A program made the translations under genes and the position numbers. The notes under the pieces are model-generated. The model ran no database searches. It was not told the origin of the DNA and worked only from the letters and a program-made list of their open reading frames with translations. A DNA stretch of 64,000 nucleotides from an archaeon (GTDB lineage: Archaea; Thermoproteota; Nitrososphaeria; Nitrososphaerales; UBA183): the NCBI GenBank assembly GCA_021788415.1, contig JAJYKR010000003.1:62001-126000 (forward strand), in the 5' to 3' direction. This document shows positions 41,291 to 49,540 of the stretch, piece after piece. Positions within the stretch are counted from its first letter, which is position 1. Each line of letters starts with the position of its first letter.

Positions 41291-41451
41291 GGGCCCCGCC
41301 TCGTCGCCAGGGATTTGAAACCTGCGCCCCTGGCATGGGTCTCCCGCGGCCGAGGAGGGGCCGCGTCATAGGAGAATGGGCCTAGCGGCGCGCATTTATC
41401 GCCCACCTCCGGCCGGGGTCTGCACAGCTCCGAGCCGGCGAGCGTGCCAGA

Positions 41452-42267
41452 ATGGACATCACCCCAGTAGCCGCAGTCATAGAGTTCTTCGTCGTGGTGG
41501 CAGTGGCCCTTGCCGCCGTCCTGCTGAACACCATAGACGCGAGGGGATTCCTGGCGAGCGCGGCCGTGGGGTTCGCCGTCGTGTATGGCGGCGGGATGCC
41601 CTGGTTCATAATAGTCGGCCTGTTCTTCATACTCGGGGTGGCCTTCACCCTCTACAAGTACGGATACAAGAAGCGGATAGGGGGGGCCCAGGGGAAGGGG
41701 GGAGCCAGGAACTGGCCCAACATCCTGGCCAACGGAGGCGTCGCGTCGCTTGTCGCCGTCTGGAACTTCTTCGCCCCTGGCGCCCTCCTCGCCGCCATGT
41801 TCCTCGGGGCCATCTCTGCCGCTGCTGCGGACACGGCAGCTACCGAGATCGGGCTCCTCAGCCACAGCCAGCCCAGGCTCATCACGCACCCGTCGGAGAC
41901 TGTCCCCGCCGGGACTTCCGGGGGAGTGTCCCCCCTGGGCTTCGTCGGCTCTGCCTTCGCCTCCCTCGTGATCGCAGCCATGGGGGTGTCCCTGGGGATC
42001 GTCCGCGACCCCTACGTCCTTGTCCTGGTCTGCATGGTCGGGGGTGTCTTCGGCGCCCTCGTCGACAGCCTGATAGGGGCCGCGGTCCAGCGGAAGGGGT
42101 ACTGCGTCGTCTGCCTCAGGCCCACCGAGGAGCTCCGCCATTGCGGGGAGAAGACGAAGGCGACCCGTGGGACCCCCTACATCGAGAACAACATAGTGAA
42201 CGTCATTTCGACCGTGGCTGGGGCGGGCGCAGCCCTCGTCATCGCAGCTACCCTGTCCGCCGCATAG
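41452..42267 (+). CDS. DUF92 (VTE6/TMEM19-like) membrane protein
   Basis: The 271-residue protein has about six helices and the DUF92 hallmarks KGGARNWPNILANGGVAS, SAAAADTAATEIG and TVPAGTSGGVSPLG. The plant member VTE6 is a phytyl-phosphate kinase, so a role in isoprenoid phosphate handling for archaeal lipids is plausible (inference). Four cysteines near residues 220-231 (CVVCLRP, RHCGE) form an extra site. ATTTATCG at 41394-41401 is the likely TATA box. Convergent overlap of 20 bases with GlyRS. Confidence 0.85.
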   Translation: MDITPVAAVIEFFVVVAVALAAVLLNTIDARGFLASAAVGFAVVYGGGMPWFIIVGLFFILGVAFTLYKYGYKKRIGGAQGKGGARNWPNILANGGVASLVAVWNFFAPGALLAAMFLGAISAAAADTAATEIGLLSHSQPRLITHPSETVPAGTSGGVSPLGFVGSAFASLVIAAMGVSLGIVRDPYVLVLVCMVGGVFGALVDSLIGAAVQRKGYCVVCLRPTEELRHCGEKTKATRGTPYIENNIVNVISTVAGAGAALVIAATLSAA

Positions 42268-43717
42268 CAGGGAAGCGGACCTTGGAGGCCAGCTTCAACG
42301 GCAGGTCCGTGACGGCGACCCTCTCCTGGCTCCTGGTGTCCCTGTCCCTCAGGGTCACCGTCCCGTCCTTCAGGGTGTCGTAGTCGAGGGTGACGCACGC
42401 AGGGGTCCCCACCTCGTCTGCCCTCGCGTATCTCCTCCCTATCCCCCCGGAGTCGTCGTAGAAGACGTCCAGGTCATCCCTAAGCATTGAGCAGACCTCC
42501 ATCGCCTTCTCCTGCAGCCCGTCCTTGTTGACGAGGGGGAAGACGCACGCCTGGACGGGGGAGAGATAGGGCCTCAGGGCCAGCACCCTCCTTTCGCCTT
42601 CGCCCCCCAGGGAGGAGTCGAGGACCGAGAAGACGGTCCTGTCGATCCCCATGGACAGCTCGAAGACGTGGGGGAGGACCTTCTCCTCGCCGTCGTCCAC
42701 AGCGAAGTTCGAGCCGCTGACCTTCGCATGCCCGCCGAGGTCGTGGTCCCCTCTGTAGTTGCATGCGACGTGCTCCACCCATCCGAGAGAGACGCTGATC
42801 TCGAGGTCGTAGGCGGCCTTTGAATAGAAGGCCCTGTCCTCCTCGGAGAGGACCCGGAAGCGTATCTTCTCGGCCTGGATGCCAGCCGCGACGTAGAACT
42901 CCTCCATCAGGCCGAGGTAGTGGCCCACCAGCGCGTTCGGGACGATCCCCTTCGATATCGCCTCCGAGATGGTGGCCCTGACGTCAGACCCGTCGGGGAG
43001 GCGGAAGGAGAGGACCTTGGAGCCAGCCCAGCCGTAGCGCGCGTCGTCTGTCTTCTTCGGGTTGAAGAACACCTCCACCTCCGCCTGGTTCAGTTCCCGG
43101 AGCCTGATGAGCCCCTGTCGCGGCGCGATCTCGTTCCTGAAGCTCCTCCCGACCTGGGCGATCCCGACCGGGAGCCTGGCCCTCTGGGTCTTGAAGAGAA
43201 GCGGGAAGTCGACGAAGATGCTCTGACAGGTCTCAGGGCGGAGGTACGCCTCCTCCCCGGCTGGGCCTATCCCCAGCTTGAACATCATGTTGAACCTGGA
43301 GGTGCCTGTGAGCTTCGAGCCGCACTTCAGGCACTTCACCCCCGACTTTTCCATCAGCGCGTCGTAGTCTGCGTCCCCCAGCTTCTCAGGGACCCCCTCC
43401 CTCGTCTTCTCCTCGATGAGCTTGTCCGGCCGGAACACCGAACCGCAATTGGAGCATCGGACGAATGGGTCTGTGAAGTTCACCAGGTGCCCCGACGCCT
43501 CGAACACGGCCCGTGGGAGTATCTGGGCGCCGTCTATCTCCAGCATCCCGTCTCGCTTCACGATCATCCTGCGCCACAGCTCGACTATCCTGTTCCGCAG
43601 GGCGACCCCCGCCGGCCCGTAGTCCAGGAAGCCCGCAGGCGTGTTGGGGTAGCTCTCGGCCGACTTGAAGAAGAACCCCCTCTGCTGCGCGAGGCGCACT
43701 ACATCATCGTATCCCAT
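42248..43717 (-). CDS. glyS: Glycyl-tRNA synthetase, archaeal/eukaryotic type
   Basis: The 489-residue class II enzyme is shorter than most archaeal forms (about 570). It begins with GFFFKSAESYPNTPAGFLDYGP. A zinc site (VRCSNCGSVFRPD, VKCLKCGSKL) lies in the insertion, then motif 2 VGRSFRNEIAPRQGLIRLRE and motif 3 around ELSMGIDRTVFSVLD. The anticodon-binding domain follows from LSPVQACVFPL. Its start lies inside the end of the antiporter-gene frame (14-base overlap), so both are in one operon. Confidence 0.93.
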   Translation of the reverse strand: MGYDDVVRLAQQRGFFFKSAESYPNTPAGFLDYGPAGVALRNRIVELWRRMIVKRDGMLEIDGAQILPRAVFEASGHLVNFTDPFVRCSNCGSVFRPDKLIEEKTREGVPEKLGDADYDALMEKSGVKCLKCGSKLTGTSRFNMMFKLGIGPAGEEAYLRPETCQSIFVDFPLLFKTQRARLPVGIAQVGRSFRNEIAPRQGLIRLRELNQAEVEVFFNPKKTDDARYGWAGSKVLSFRLPDGSDVRATISEAISKGIVPNALVGHYLGLMEEFYVAAGIQAEKIRFRVLSEEDRAFYSKAAYDLEISVSLGWVEHVACNYRGDHDLGGHAKVSGSNFAVDDGEEKVLPHVFELSMGIDRTVFSVLDSSLGGEGERRVLALRPYLSPVQACVFPLVNKDGLQEKAMEVCSMLRDDLDVFYDDSGGIGRRYARADEVGTPACVTLDYDTLKDGTVTLRDRDTRSQERVAVTDLPLKLASKVRFPAMRRTG

Positions 43718-45038
43718 CGGTGCGTCGTCCCTCTCTGTCCCGTGATAAAGCCTCCCCCGGAGCCGGGTGGCCCTCGATGTCTTTCATGCTCCCGTATGTG
43801 TCGAACTTCTGCAAGGTCTCCTGGCTCCCGAAGGACCTCCGGATGTACCTCGTCAGCAGGGGGCCCTGAAGGAGTATGCTGAGCATCACGACCCCGAAGG
43901 TAAGGGCGGCGACGGGGGCCTGCGAGTCGAGGGGGACCGCGGAGACCAGCACTATGGCCAGGGCCCCCCGCATCCCCCCCAGCGAAGCCGTGTTCATCCA
44001 GGTCAGGGGGACCGACGACCCTCCGACCTTCGTGAGCCCGAGTATGGGGTAGGCCGACGTTATCCGCGCCATCACCACCACCCCGTAGGCGACCAGGAAG
44101 GGCCCCACGCTCCCGGCAAGGACGGAGATGTTCACCGCTACCCCGATGAAGAAGAAGGCGACCGCGTTGGCAACGAACGCCATGACCTTCCAGAACTCCT
44201 GGGTGCTCTGGGCTATCTGTTTGCTCTCGACGTTGAAGAGGACAGTGTTTCCATAGAAGAGCCCGGTGATGGCGACCGCGATCAGCCCCGAGAAGGGGTG
44301 GCCCGGCCAGAGGGTATCCCCGAGAGAAGTGGCGAGGCCGTAGGCCCCGTACACGGCGACGAGCGTGAGGACGATCTGCGAGATGGTGTCCTTGACCTGT
44401 CGCTGGAGGTAGCGGGCTCCCCAGGCGACGCCCAGCCCTATCAGCACCCCTCCTCCGAGTATGTAGGCGAAGTCCAGGACGGCCTGGACCGGCTGCAGGG
44501 TGACGGCGCTCGCCGTCGTGAGGACGATGGTAAAAAGGGCGATTCCCGTCGCATCGTTGAACACAGACTCCATCTCGATAAGCGTCGCCAGCCTGCTCGG
44601 GACGCTCGCCCTCCCGAATATCTCGAGCACCGTGGCCACGTCCGTCGGAGAGATGAGGGCCGCGAAGAGGAACGAAACCAGGGGCGGGAGCCCGACCACC
44701 TTCCAGAGGACGACCCCGACCACGAGGGCGGAGATGAGGACCCCGAAGGTGGCCAGGAGGAGAGACGGCCTGTAGACCGCCCGGAAGTCCGACACCTTGA
44801 TGCTCATGATGCTCTCGAAGAGGAGGGGGGGCAGGATCAGCCCGACGAAGAGCCCCCCGCTGGCAAGACCGTTGAAGAAATTGGTGACCCCGGCCAACTG
44901 AGAGATCGGTAGGGCCGAGAGGACGAGGCCTATCAGGACGAGGAGGGTGGTGTACGGAGTCTTGATCTTCCTGGAGACGAGCGACGCTACGAGCGCGATC
45001 AGGAGGAAAACAGCGAGTGCGACTTCGGTCTGCGCCAT
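43704..45038 (-). CDS. Na+/H+ antiporter, CPA1/NhaP type
   Basis: The 444-residue membrane protein has about 12 helices with the CPA1 motifs LIPPLLFESIMS-like segment LILPPLLFESIMSIK, ALISPTDVATVLEI (ion-binding Asp) and ESVFNDATGIALF (N-D pair). It should exchange Na+ or K+ for protons. A polar C-terminal tail follows. ATG 45038 is chosen because AGTTAAGA (45061-45068) puts the transcript start there; GTG 45041 is also possible. Confidence 0.9.
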   Translation of the reverse strand: MAQTEVALAVFLLIALVASLVSRKIKTPYTTLLVLIGLVLSALPISQLAGVTNFFNGLASGGLFVGLILPPLLFESIMSIKVSDFRAVYRPSLLLATFGVLISALVVGVVLWKVVGLPPLVSFLFAALISPTDVATVLEIFGRASVPSRLATLIEMESVFNDATGIALFTIVLTTASAVTLQPVQAVLDFAYILGGGVLIGLGVAWGARYLQRQVKDTISQIVLTLVAVYGAYGLATSLGDTLWPGHPFSGLIAVAITGLFYGNTVLFNVESKQIAQSTQEFWKVMAFVANAVAFFFIGVAVNISVLAGSVGPFLVAYGVVVMARITSAYPILGLTKVGGSSVPLTWMNTASLGGMRGALAIVLVSAVPLDSQAPVAALTFGVVMLSILLQGPLLTRYIRRSFGSQETLQKFDTYGSMKDIEGHPAPGEALSRDREGRRTDGIR

Positions 45039-45087
45039 CACCGCAGGCTGTATCCCATCGGTCTTAACTGTCTTGACAGAGTGGGGG

Positions 45088-45468
45088 TCAGAGGGCCACG
45101 AACTTGAAGCCGTATACTATCTGGCCCGAGTCGCCGTCCACCATCGCACGTCTGACCGTCGCCCTCACTCTTGCCCCTGTCCTGACCGACTCCTCGGGGG
45201 AGTCGACGACCTGCGACAGCACCCTGGCCCCGTTCTCCAGCTCGATCACTGCCAGATAGAAGGGCGCCTGGGCCTCGAACCCGGGGAGGGGCTCGTGGAG
45301 CTGAGTGTAGGTGAGGATCTTCCCGGTCTGGGGCATCTCCTTGTCCGCGACGTGCTCGGACCCGCACTTCCTGCACAGATAGACGGGGGGGAAGTACTCG
45401 GACCCGCAGTCCTTGCACCTGGTCCCCACTAGCCTGTAGTACCTGTCCCTTATCCTCCAGTGTTGGAT
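45088..45468 (-). CDS. DUF35 OB-fold/rubredoxin-like partner of thiolase and HMG-CoA synthase
   Basis: The protein has a zinc ribbon (RCKDCGSEYFPP, LCRKCGSEH) and an OB-fold (GKILTYTQLHEPL onward). In archaea this family bridges thiolase and HMG-CoA synthase in one complex that channels acetoacetyl-CoA. Position directly after the thiolase gene fits. The first standard start is GTG 45429 (113 residues), but the conserved N-terminal HWRIRDRYYRLVG is encoded upstream, in frame, back to ATC 45466-45468 and ACG 45472-45474 with no ATG, GTG or TTG. A non-standard start is therefore likely. Confidence 0.82.
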   Translation of the reverse strand: MQHWRIRDRYYRLVGTRCKDCGSEYFPPVYLCRKCGSEHVADKEMPQTGKILTYTQLHEPLPGFEAQAPFYLAVIELENGARVLSQVVDSPEESVRTGARVRATVRRAMVDGDSGQIVYGFKFVAL

Positions 45469-45474
45469 GGCCGT

Positions 45475-46632
45475 CTACTCCGCCCTCCCGAACACATGCA
45501 CGGCGCTCGACGCGTCGACGCCCCCCACGTTCTGGGTGACGCCGTACTTCGCCCCCTCCACCTGGTTCTTCCCCGCCTGGTCGGTCAGCTGCAGGTACGC
45601 CTCGGCGACCTGGTACATCCCCGTGGCCCCCACGGGGTGCCCTCTGGCCTTCAGCCCCCCGAAGGTGTTGATCGGGAGGGTCCCTCCCCTGCTGTATCTG
45701 CCAGCCCTGGCATCCCTGGAACCCTCTCCGCGCTTCGAGAACCCCATGGCCTCGAGCGAAAGGGCCCCCACCACGGAGAACGCGTCGTGCACCTCGGCGA
45801 AGCTCAGCCTGTCTGTAGCCACTCCGGCCTGGGCTACGGCCCCCTTGAACGCCTCCTTCGTAGCCTTGAAGTCGAGCATGTCATCCCTCTCGTAGAGGCT
45901 GAAGTAGTTGGTGGCGATCTTCCCGCCCAGCACCTCGACCAGCCTCCTTCTCCCCTCTGGCGCGGCGTTTTCGTTCACTATGAGGGCCGCAGCAGCCCCG
46001 TCTCCCACCGGGGCGCAGTCGAACAGCCTCAGAGGGTCCGCTATCATCGACGACCTGCTCACGACTTCGGGGGTGATCGCCTTCCTGAACTGCGCGTGCT
46101 CCGCGGTCACGGCGTTGGCGTGGTCGATGACAGGGATCGAGCTTAGCTCGTCCCTGGTGACGCCCATCTGCTCCATGTAGAACCTTGCGAGGAGGCCGTT
46201 GAGGGCTGCGAAGGTCGCGCCCACGAACTGGGTGTACTCCGCCGACTCGGCCATGGCCAGGGCCTTCGAGATCTCTTCGGGCTCCAGGTCGCGCATCTTC
46301 TCCACCCCTACGACCAGGGCCGAGTCGATGGCGCCCGACCGGACCAGGTTGTACCCCACGTTGAAGGCGGTCCCCCCCGACGAGCAGGCCGACTCCACCT
46401 TGTAGGCAGCGGTCCCCTGCATCCCCAGGGAGGTGGCCAGCAGAGACCCCAGGTGCTCCTGGCTGGCACCCACGGCGCTGAACATGTTCCCGACTATGAT
46501 CTGGTCTGGCCTCTTCTTCCCGAAGCTGCCGAGGGCGCCCCTGGCCGCTTCGACCGCGAGGTCTACTATCGACTTGTCCCAGTGGTCGCCGACCGGGGTG
46601 AACCCCACCGAGGCTATGTATGCCCTGCTCAC
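45475..46632 (-). CDS. Acetyl-CoA acetyltransferase (archaeal thiolase)
   Basis: The 385-residue enzyme condenses two acetyl-CoA to acetoacetyl-CoA, the first step of the mevalonate pathway. The nucleophilic Cys is in VESACSSGGTA, the active-site His in EVHDAFS, and the C-terminal NTFGGLKARGHPVGATG carries the second His. Archaeal thiolases of this type lack the C-terminal Cys of bacterial ones. It lies between HMG-CoA synthase and DUF35, as in many archaea. Confidence 0.92.
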   Translation of the reverse strand: MSRAYIASVGFTPVGDHWDKSIVDLAVEAARGALGSFGKKRPDQIIVGNMFSAVGASQEHLGSLLATSLGMQGTAAYKVESACSSGGTAFNVGYNLVRSGAIDSALVVGVEKMRDLEPEEISKALAMAESAEYTQFVGATFAALNGLLARFYMEQMGVTRDELSSIPVIDHANAVTAEHAQFRKAITPEVVSRSSMIADPLRLFDCAPVGDGAAAALIVNENAAPEGRRRLVEVLGGKIATNYFSLYERDDMLDFKATKEAFKGAVAQAGVATDRLSFAEVHDAFSVVGALSLEAMGFSKRGEGSRDARAGRYSRGGTLPINTFGGLKARGHPVGATGMYQVAEAYLQLTDQAGKNQVEGAKYGVTQNVGGVDASSAVHVFGRAE

Positions 46633-46640
46633 TGGACCGC

Positions 46641-47675
46641 CTACTTGTGCAGCTTGTCCCTGAACTTTGTGTATGTAGAGTAGTCGATCTTGGTGCTCCG
46701 CTCCATCATCGACCTCACCGTCGGGTTGATCCCCCTGGCCCTCGTGATCCCCTCCAGCACCTCTATGCAGAAGGCGTCGGACCCGGCCCCAGAACCGAAG
46801 CTCGCCATCAGTATCTTGTCCCCGGGCTTCGCCTCGTCCAGGACCGCGGCCAGGCCGATGGGGGAGCTTCCGGCATAGGTGTTCCCGATCATCGGGTTGA
46901 GAAGCCCGGTCCTGATCTGCTCCATGGTGAACCCCAGGCGCGTGGCCACCTCCACAGGGAAGCGCGGATTGGGCTGGTGGAAGACGGCGTACTTGAAGTC
47001 CGAGGGCTTGTGCCCCGTCTCCTCGAACAGGGTGTTCACTGAGCTTTCTATGTGATGGAAGTAGGCGGGCTCCCCCGTGAACCTCGAAAGGTGGCGCGGG
47101 TACCGTTCGTGGGCCCGCCTCCAGAAGTCCCCGGTGTCCGACACGTAAGAAGTGCTGCAGTCTATCAGGGCCACAGCCCCCTTGTCCTGCCTCCCGATGA
47201 CGTAGGCCGCCCCCCCGCTGGCGGCGGTGTACTCCAGGTCATCCCCGGGCCTCCCCTGCGCCGTGTCCATCCCAATGGCGAGCCCGGCCTCTATCATCCC
47301 CGAGCCGACCAGCCCAGTGACTATCTGCATCGCCTCGGTCCCGGCCTTGCAGGCGAACTCGAGGTCCGCGGCAAGGGTGTGGTGCTGCCCTAGGGCCTGT
47401 GCGACCATGGTGCTCGTCGGCTTGACGGCGTAGGGCTTCGACTCAGTCCCGACGAAGACTGCTCCCAGGCTGTCCCTTCCTGACATCCTCACGGCCTGCC
47501 TTGACGCCTCGATGGCCATGGTCACCGTGTCCTCGTCGGCGGCCGCGACTGCCTTCTCGAGGTTGGGGCCCGAGCCCCCACCTTTCCAGACCCGGGCGAT
47601 CTCCGTGGTCGGGAGCCTATAGTATGGGACATAGGCGCCGTAGCCGAGGATGGCTGCGCGCTCTTTGCTCTGCAT
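46641..47675 (-). CDS. Hydroxymethylglutaryl-CoA synthase
   Basis: The 344-residue enzyme joins acetyl-CoA and acetoacetyl-CoA to HMG-CoA for isoprenoid lipids. It starts ILGYGAYVPYYRL, with the catalytic Cys in DLEFACKAGTEAM, the active His in VFHQPNPRFP and GNTYAGSSPIGL near the end. The frame opens at 47888 across the rpoP region, but TTTAATTA (47714-47721) places the transcript start near 47690 and ATG 47675 gives the family start. Confidence 0.93.
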   Translation of the reverse strand: MQSKERAAILGYGAYVPYYRLPTTEIARVWKGGGSGPNLEKAVAAADEDTVTMAIEASRQAVRMSGRDSLGAVFVGTESKPYAVKPTSTMVAQALGQHHTLAADLEFACKAGTEAMQIVTGLVGSGMIEAGLAIGMDTAQGRPGDDLEYTAASGGAAYVIGRQDKGAVALIDCSTSYVSDTGDFWRRAHERYPRHLSRFTGEPAYFHHIESSVNTLFEETGHKPSDFKYAVFHQPNPRFPVEVATRLGFTMEQIRTGLLNPMIGNTYAGSSPIGLAAVLDEAKPGDKILMASFGSGAGSDAFCIEVLEGITRARGINPTVRSMMERSTKIDYSTYTKFRDKLHK

Positions 47676-47713
47676 TACGTGCAAAACGCTTCGGGCGGCC
47701 CGGACCTTTGGTG

Positions 47714-47721
47714 TAATTAAA
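47714..47721 (-). promoter_or_regulatory. TATA box of the mevalonate operon
   Basis: Minus-strand TTTAATTA, about 27 bases before the predicted start near 47690; transcribes HMG-CoA synthase, thiolase and DUF35. Confidence 0.5.
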
Positions 47722-47758
47722 GTGTGAACAGGGGATATGCAATCGACGAAGTTTGCCC

Positions 47759-47968
47759 TTAGATTGCCTTGATCTGCTTGACCACGGCCGGCCTTGCCTT
47801 CCTGAACACCCTGTAGCCGCAGATGCACTTCACTTCGGGGAGCTTCGAAAGCTCCTCCTGGGTGGTCCTTGTCCCGCACCTGACGCACTCGTAGACCGCG
47901 CCTGCGAAGACCTTCACTGGCGCCGGCTCTTTCGGGGCGGGCATCGGCGCAGGGATCTCAGTGCTCAT
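47759..47968 (-). CDS. rpoP: DNA-directed RNA polymerase subunit Rpo12/RpoP
   Basis: The 69-residue subunit has the RPB12 zinc site, YECVRCGTR and VKCICGYRVFRKARP, at its C-terminal half. An N-terminal Pro/Ala-rich extension (about 20 residues) precedes it. It belongs to the RNA polymerase core. ATG start at the predicted transcript start of AAATACG near 47992-47998. Confidence 0.88.
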   Translation of the reverse strand: MSTEIPAPMPAPKEPAPVKVFAGAVYECVRCGTRTTQEELSKLPEVKCICGYRVFRKARPAVVKQIKAI

Positions 47969-48258
47969 GGCTGAGTTTCGGCCGGGTTCGCTCGTATTTC
48001 TGTCTTCCTCCGCCTGGCTCTGTTAACCTACGGGGACATGACCTACGGTTTCAGGTTCTGGAGACTGTCACCTGGCTTGACACGACTTCGAAGTGGGGTT
48101 CATGAGCGGCTTGCTAATGATAACTCTGGCTGACATCGCTTTGGGATTGTCGCGACTCTGGTTATCGCCGACGCCTTCCTAATCCCTTTGATAACCGTCT
48201 TCGCATCGCTGAGTGGCTGACCCTGATTCAAAACGCAGCTCATGCAACAAAGGAGGGG
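47969..48258. other. Gene-poor stretch after rpoP
   Basis: 290 bases. A 26-codon hydrophobic frame on the plus strand (from about 48102) is too short to call. I see no clear gene; the low GC content suggests decayed or acquired DNA. Confidence 0.3.
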
Positions 48259-48456
48259 TTATCTCTTGCGTATGAACAAAATGGCTAGTGGCCCGAAGAT
48301 AAGCCAGACGACGACGGCATACTCGAGGTTGAATGACGAATTGGAAAACATAACCACAGGCGGAATCAGAGTGCCAACTACCAGAATCGACAACAAGAGG
48401 GAGCCTACCCACCTTCTCGTTTCCCTATGCTCAGGGGTTTCCTTCGAGTCTGCCAA
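48259..48456 (-). CDS. Possible small membrane protein
   Basis: From TTG 48456 the frame encodes about 65 residues with a polar start (DSKETPEHRETRR) and two hydrophobic segments ending in IRKR. GTTAAC at 48500-48505 could be its TATA element. No family is recognised and codon use is weak, so this is tentative. Confidence 0.4.
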   Translation of the reverse strand: MADSKETPEHRETRRWVGSLLLSILVVGTLIPPVVMFSNSSFNLEYAVVVWLIFGPLAILFIRKR

Positions 48457-48618
48457 CCTCAAGGAGAGCCTGCAGGTGCAAGATGACCATGTCCAGACAG
48501 TTAACGCTCTGAAGAAACCGGAGGCCAAATCCTGGTGTCCCGCCAAGCTAACAGAACCCTCCGCCTCTCCCCAGCTCGGGGTGGTGCCTCACGCCCTTCC
48601 AGTTGGGTGGGACGGCAG

Positions 48619-48846
48619 TCAGAAGCATCCCCACAGGGTCACACCGTGCGTCCAGAGCTGGTACCCTCCGGAAGGGCCGGAGAAGTAGACGCCTCCGACG
48701 CCGAAGAGATGGTTGGACAGAGAAGCATAGTCAGGGCCAGACGGCGAAGGTATGCAAGGAACGAGATACGTCGGGACGACGGGGGCGAAGATGAAGAAAA
48801 GAGCGAACGCAACGAGAACGAGCAGAAGCGAGGTTCGCCGTCTCAC
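48619..48846 (-). CDS. Possible small secreted or anchored protein
   Basis: From GTG 48846 the frame encodes about 75 residues: a basic start, one hydrophobic helix (LLLVLVAFALFFIF) and a polar, aromatic outer part. AAATATCG (minus strand, 48866-48873) predicts a start at about 48842. It recalls the small protein at 27598-27870 in layout but not in clear sequence. Confidence 0.4.
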   Translation of the reverse strand: MRRRTSLLLVLVAFALFFIFAPVVPTYLVPCIPSPSGPDYASLSNHLFGVGGVYFSGPSGGYQLWTHGVTLWGCF

Positions 48847-48964
48847 GTGAGCGAAGCCCTGCACCCGATATTTACGTCCACCATCGGCAACACCGCCCTT
48901 TCCCTGAATCCCGGCCCCTTCGGCCGGAGCCTTCCCCCGCGCGAGCCGACCCACGGCGGTCACT

Positions 48965-49507
48965 TCACCTGAGCGCGGCCTTCAGCAGCTTCCACTGGTA
49001 GTGGCTCGTCCGCCTGGACTCGGACTCGTCGTTCGTCCCCGATCGGTACCCGTACTGGACAAGCCGCGCCTTTGATTGTAGCGCGTGCCTGAGGATCTCG
49101 ATGTGCACGGTCATGTCGGTAGACTTCAGGGGAGGGAGGGACTTCATCAGCTCCAGCGACAGCCTGCAGAGCCCCCCGGTCGCGTCCCTCACCCGCCTCC
49201 GGGCCAGCAACGAGAAGCCGAGAGAGTATGCCTTCGACTGGAAGCCGATGTTCACCCGGTACGGGAGGACGAGCACAGGGCCGTCCCCGAACTCTGACAA
49301 GGCGAGCCTCGTGATCTCCGCCGGCGGGTGGTATCCGTCCGTGTCTGCCGTCACCAGGTCCATCCCTCTCTCGGCCGCCCTGGCGATGGCGACCCTGTAG
49401 GCTTCCGCGTAGTTGGGGGTCCTGTTCTCGAAGAGCTCGTAGCTCCCGTCCTGCGCGAGCTCGATTCTCGGCTCCCTATCAGGGTGGCACATCAGAGACA
49501 CGACCAC
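48965..49507 (-). CDS. Short GT2-type glycosyltransferase
   Basis: The 180-residue protein resembles the polyprenyl-phosphate sugar transferase type: an early segment with NYAEAYRVAIARAA, the DxD-type VTADTDGYHPP and a mid part GFQSKAYSLGFSLL. The usual N-terminal PTYNE strand is missing or reduced (VVVSLMCHP). The frame is open back to the aminotransferase stop. It is either a shortened form or truncated. GTG start with GAGGAGG directly before it. Confidence 0.6.
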   Translation of the reverse strand: MVVSLMCHPDREPRIELAQDGSYELFENRTPNYAEAYRVAIARAAERGMDLVTADTDGYHPPAEITRLALSEFGDGPVLVLPYRVNIGFQSKAYSLGFSLLARRRVRDATGGLCRLSLELMKSLPPLKSTDMTVHIEILRHALQSKARLVQYGYRSGTNDESESRRTSHYQWKLLKAALR

Positions 49508-49540
49508 CCTCCTCAGGCTCCCCCCTCCCGGCGCGTCGTG

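Noticed and set aside
41305..41330. T-arm-like sequence before the glycosyltransferase at 40232
   Set aside because: The stem lacks the closing G-C pair and no acceptor, D or anticodon arm fits; it serves better as a TATA-type element.
47676..47888. N-terminal extension of HMG-CoA synthase
   Set aside because: It lies before the promoter and overlaps rpoP; ATG 47675 gives the family start.
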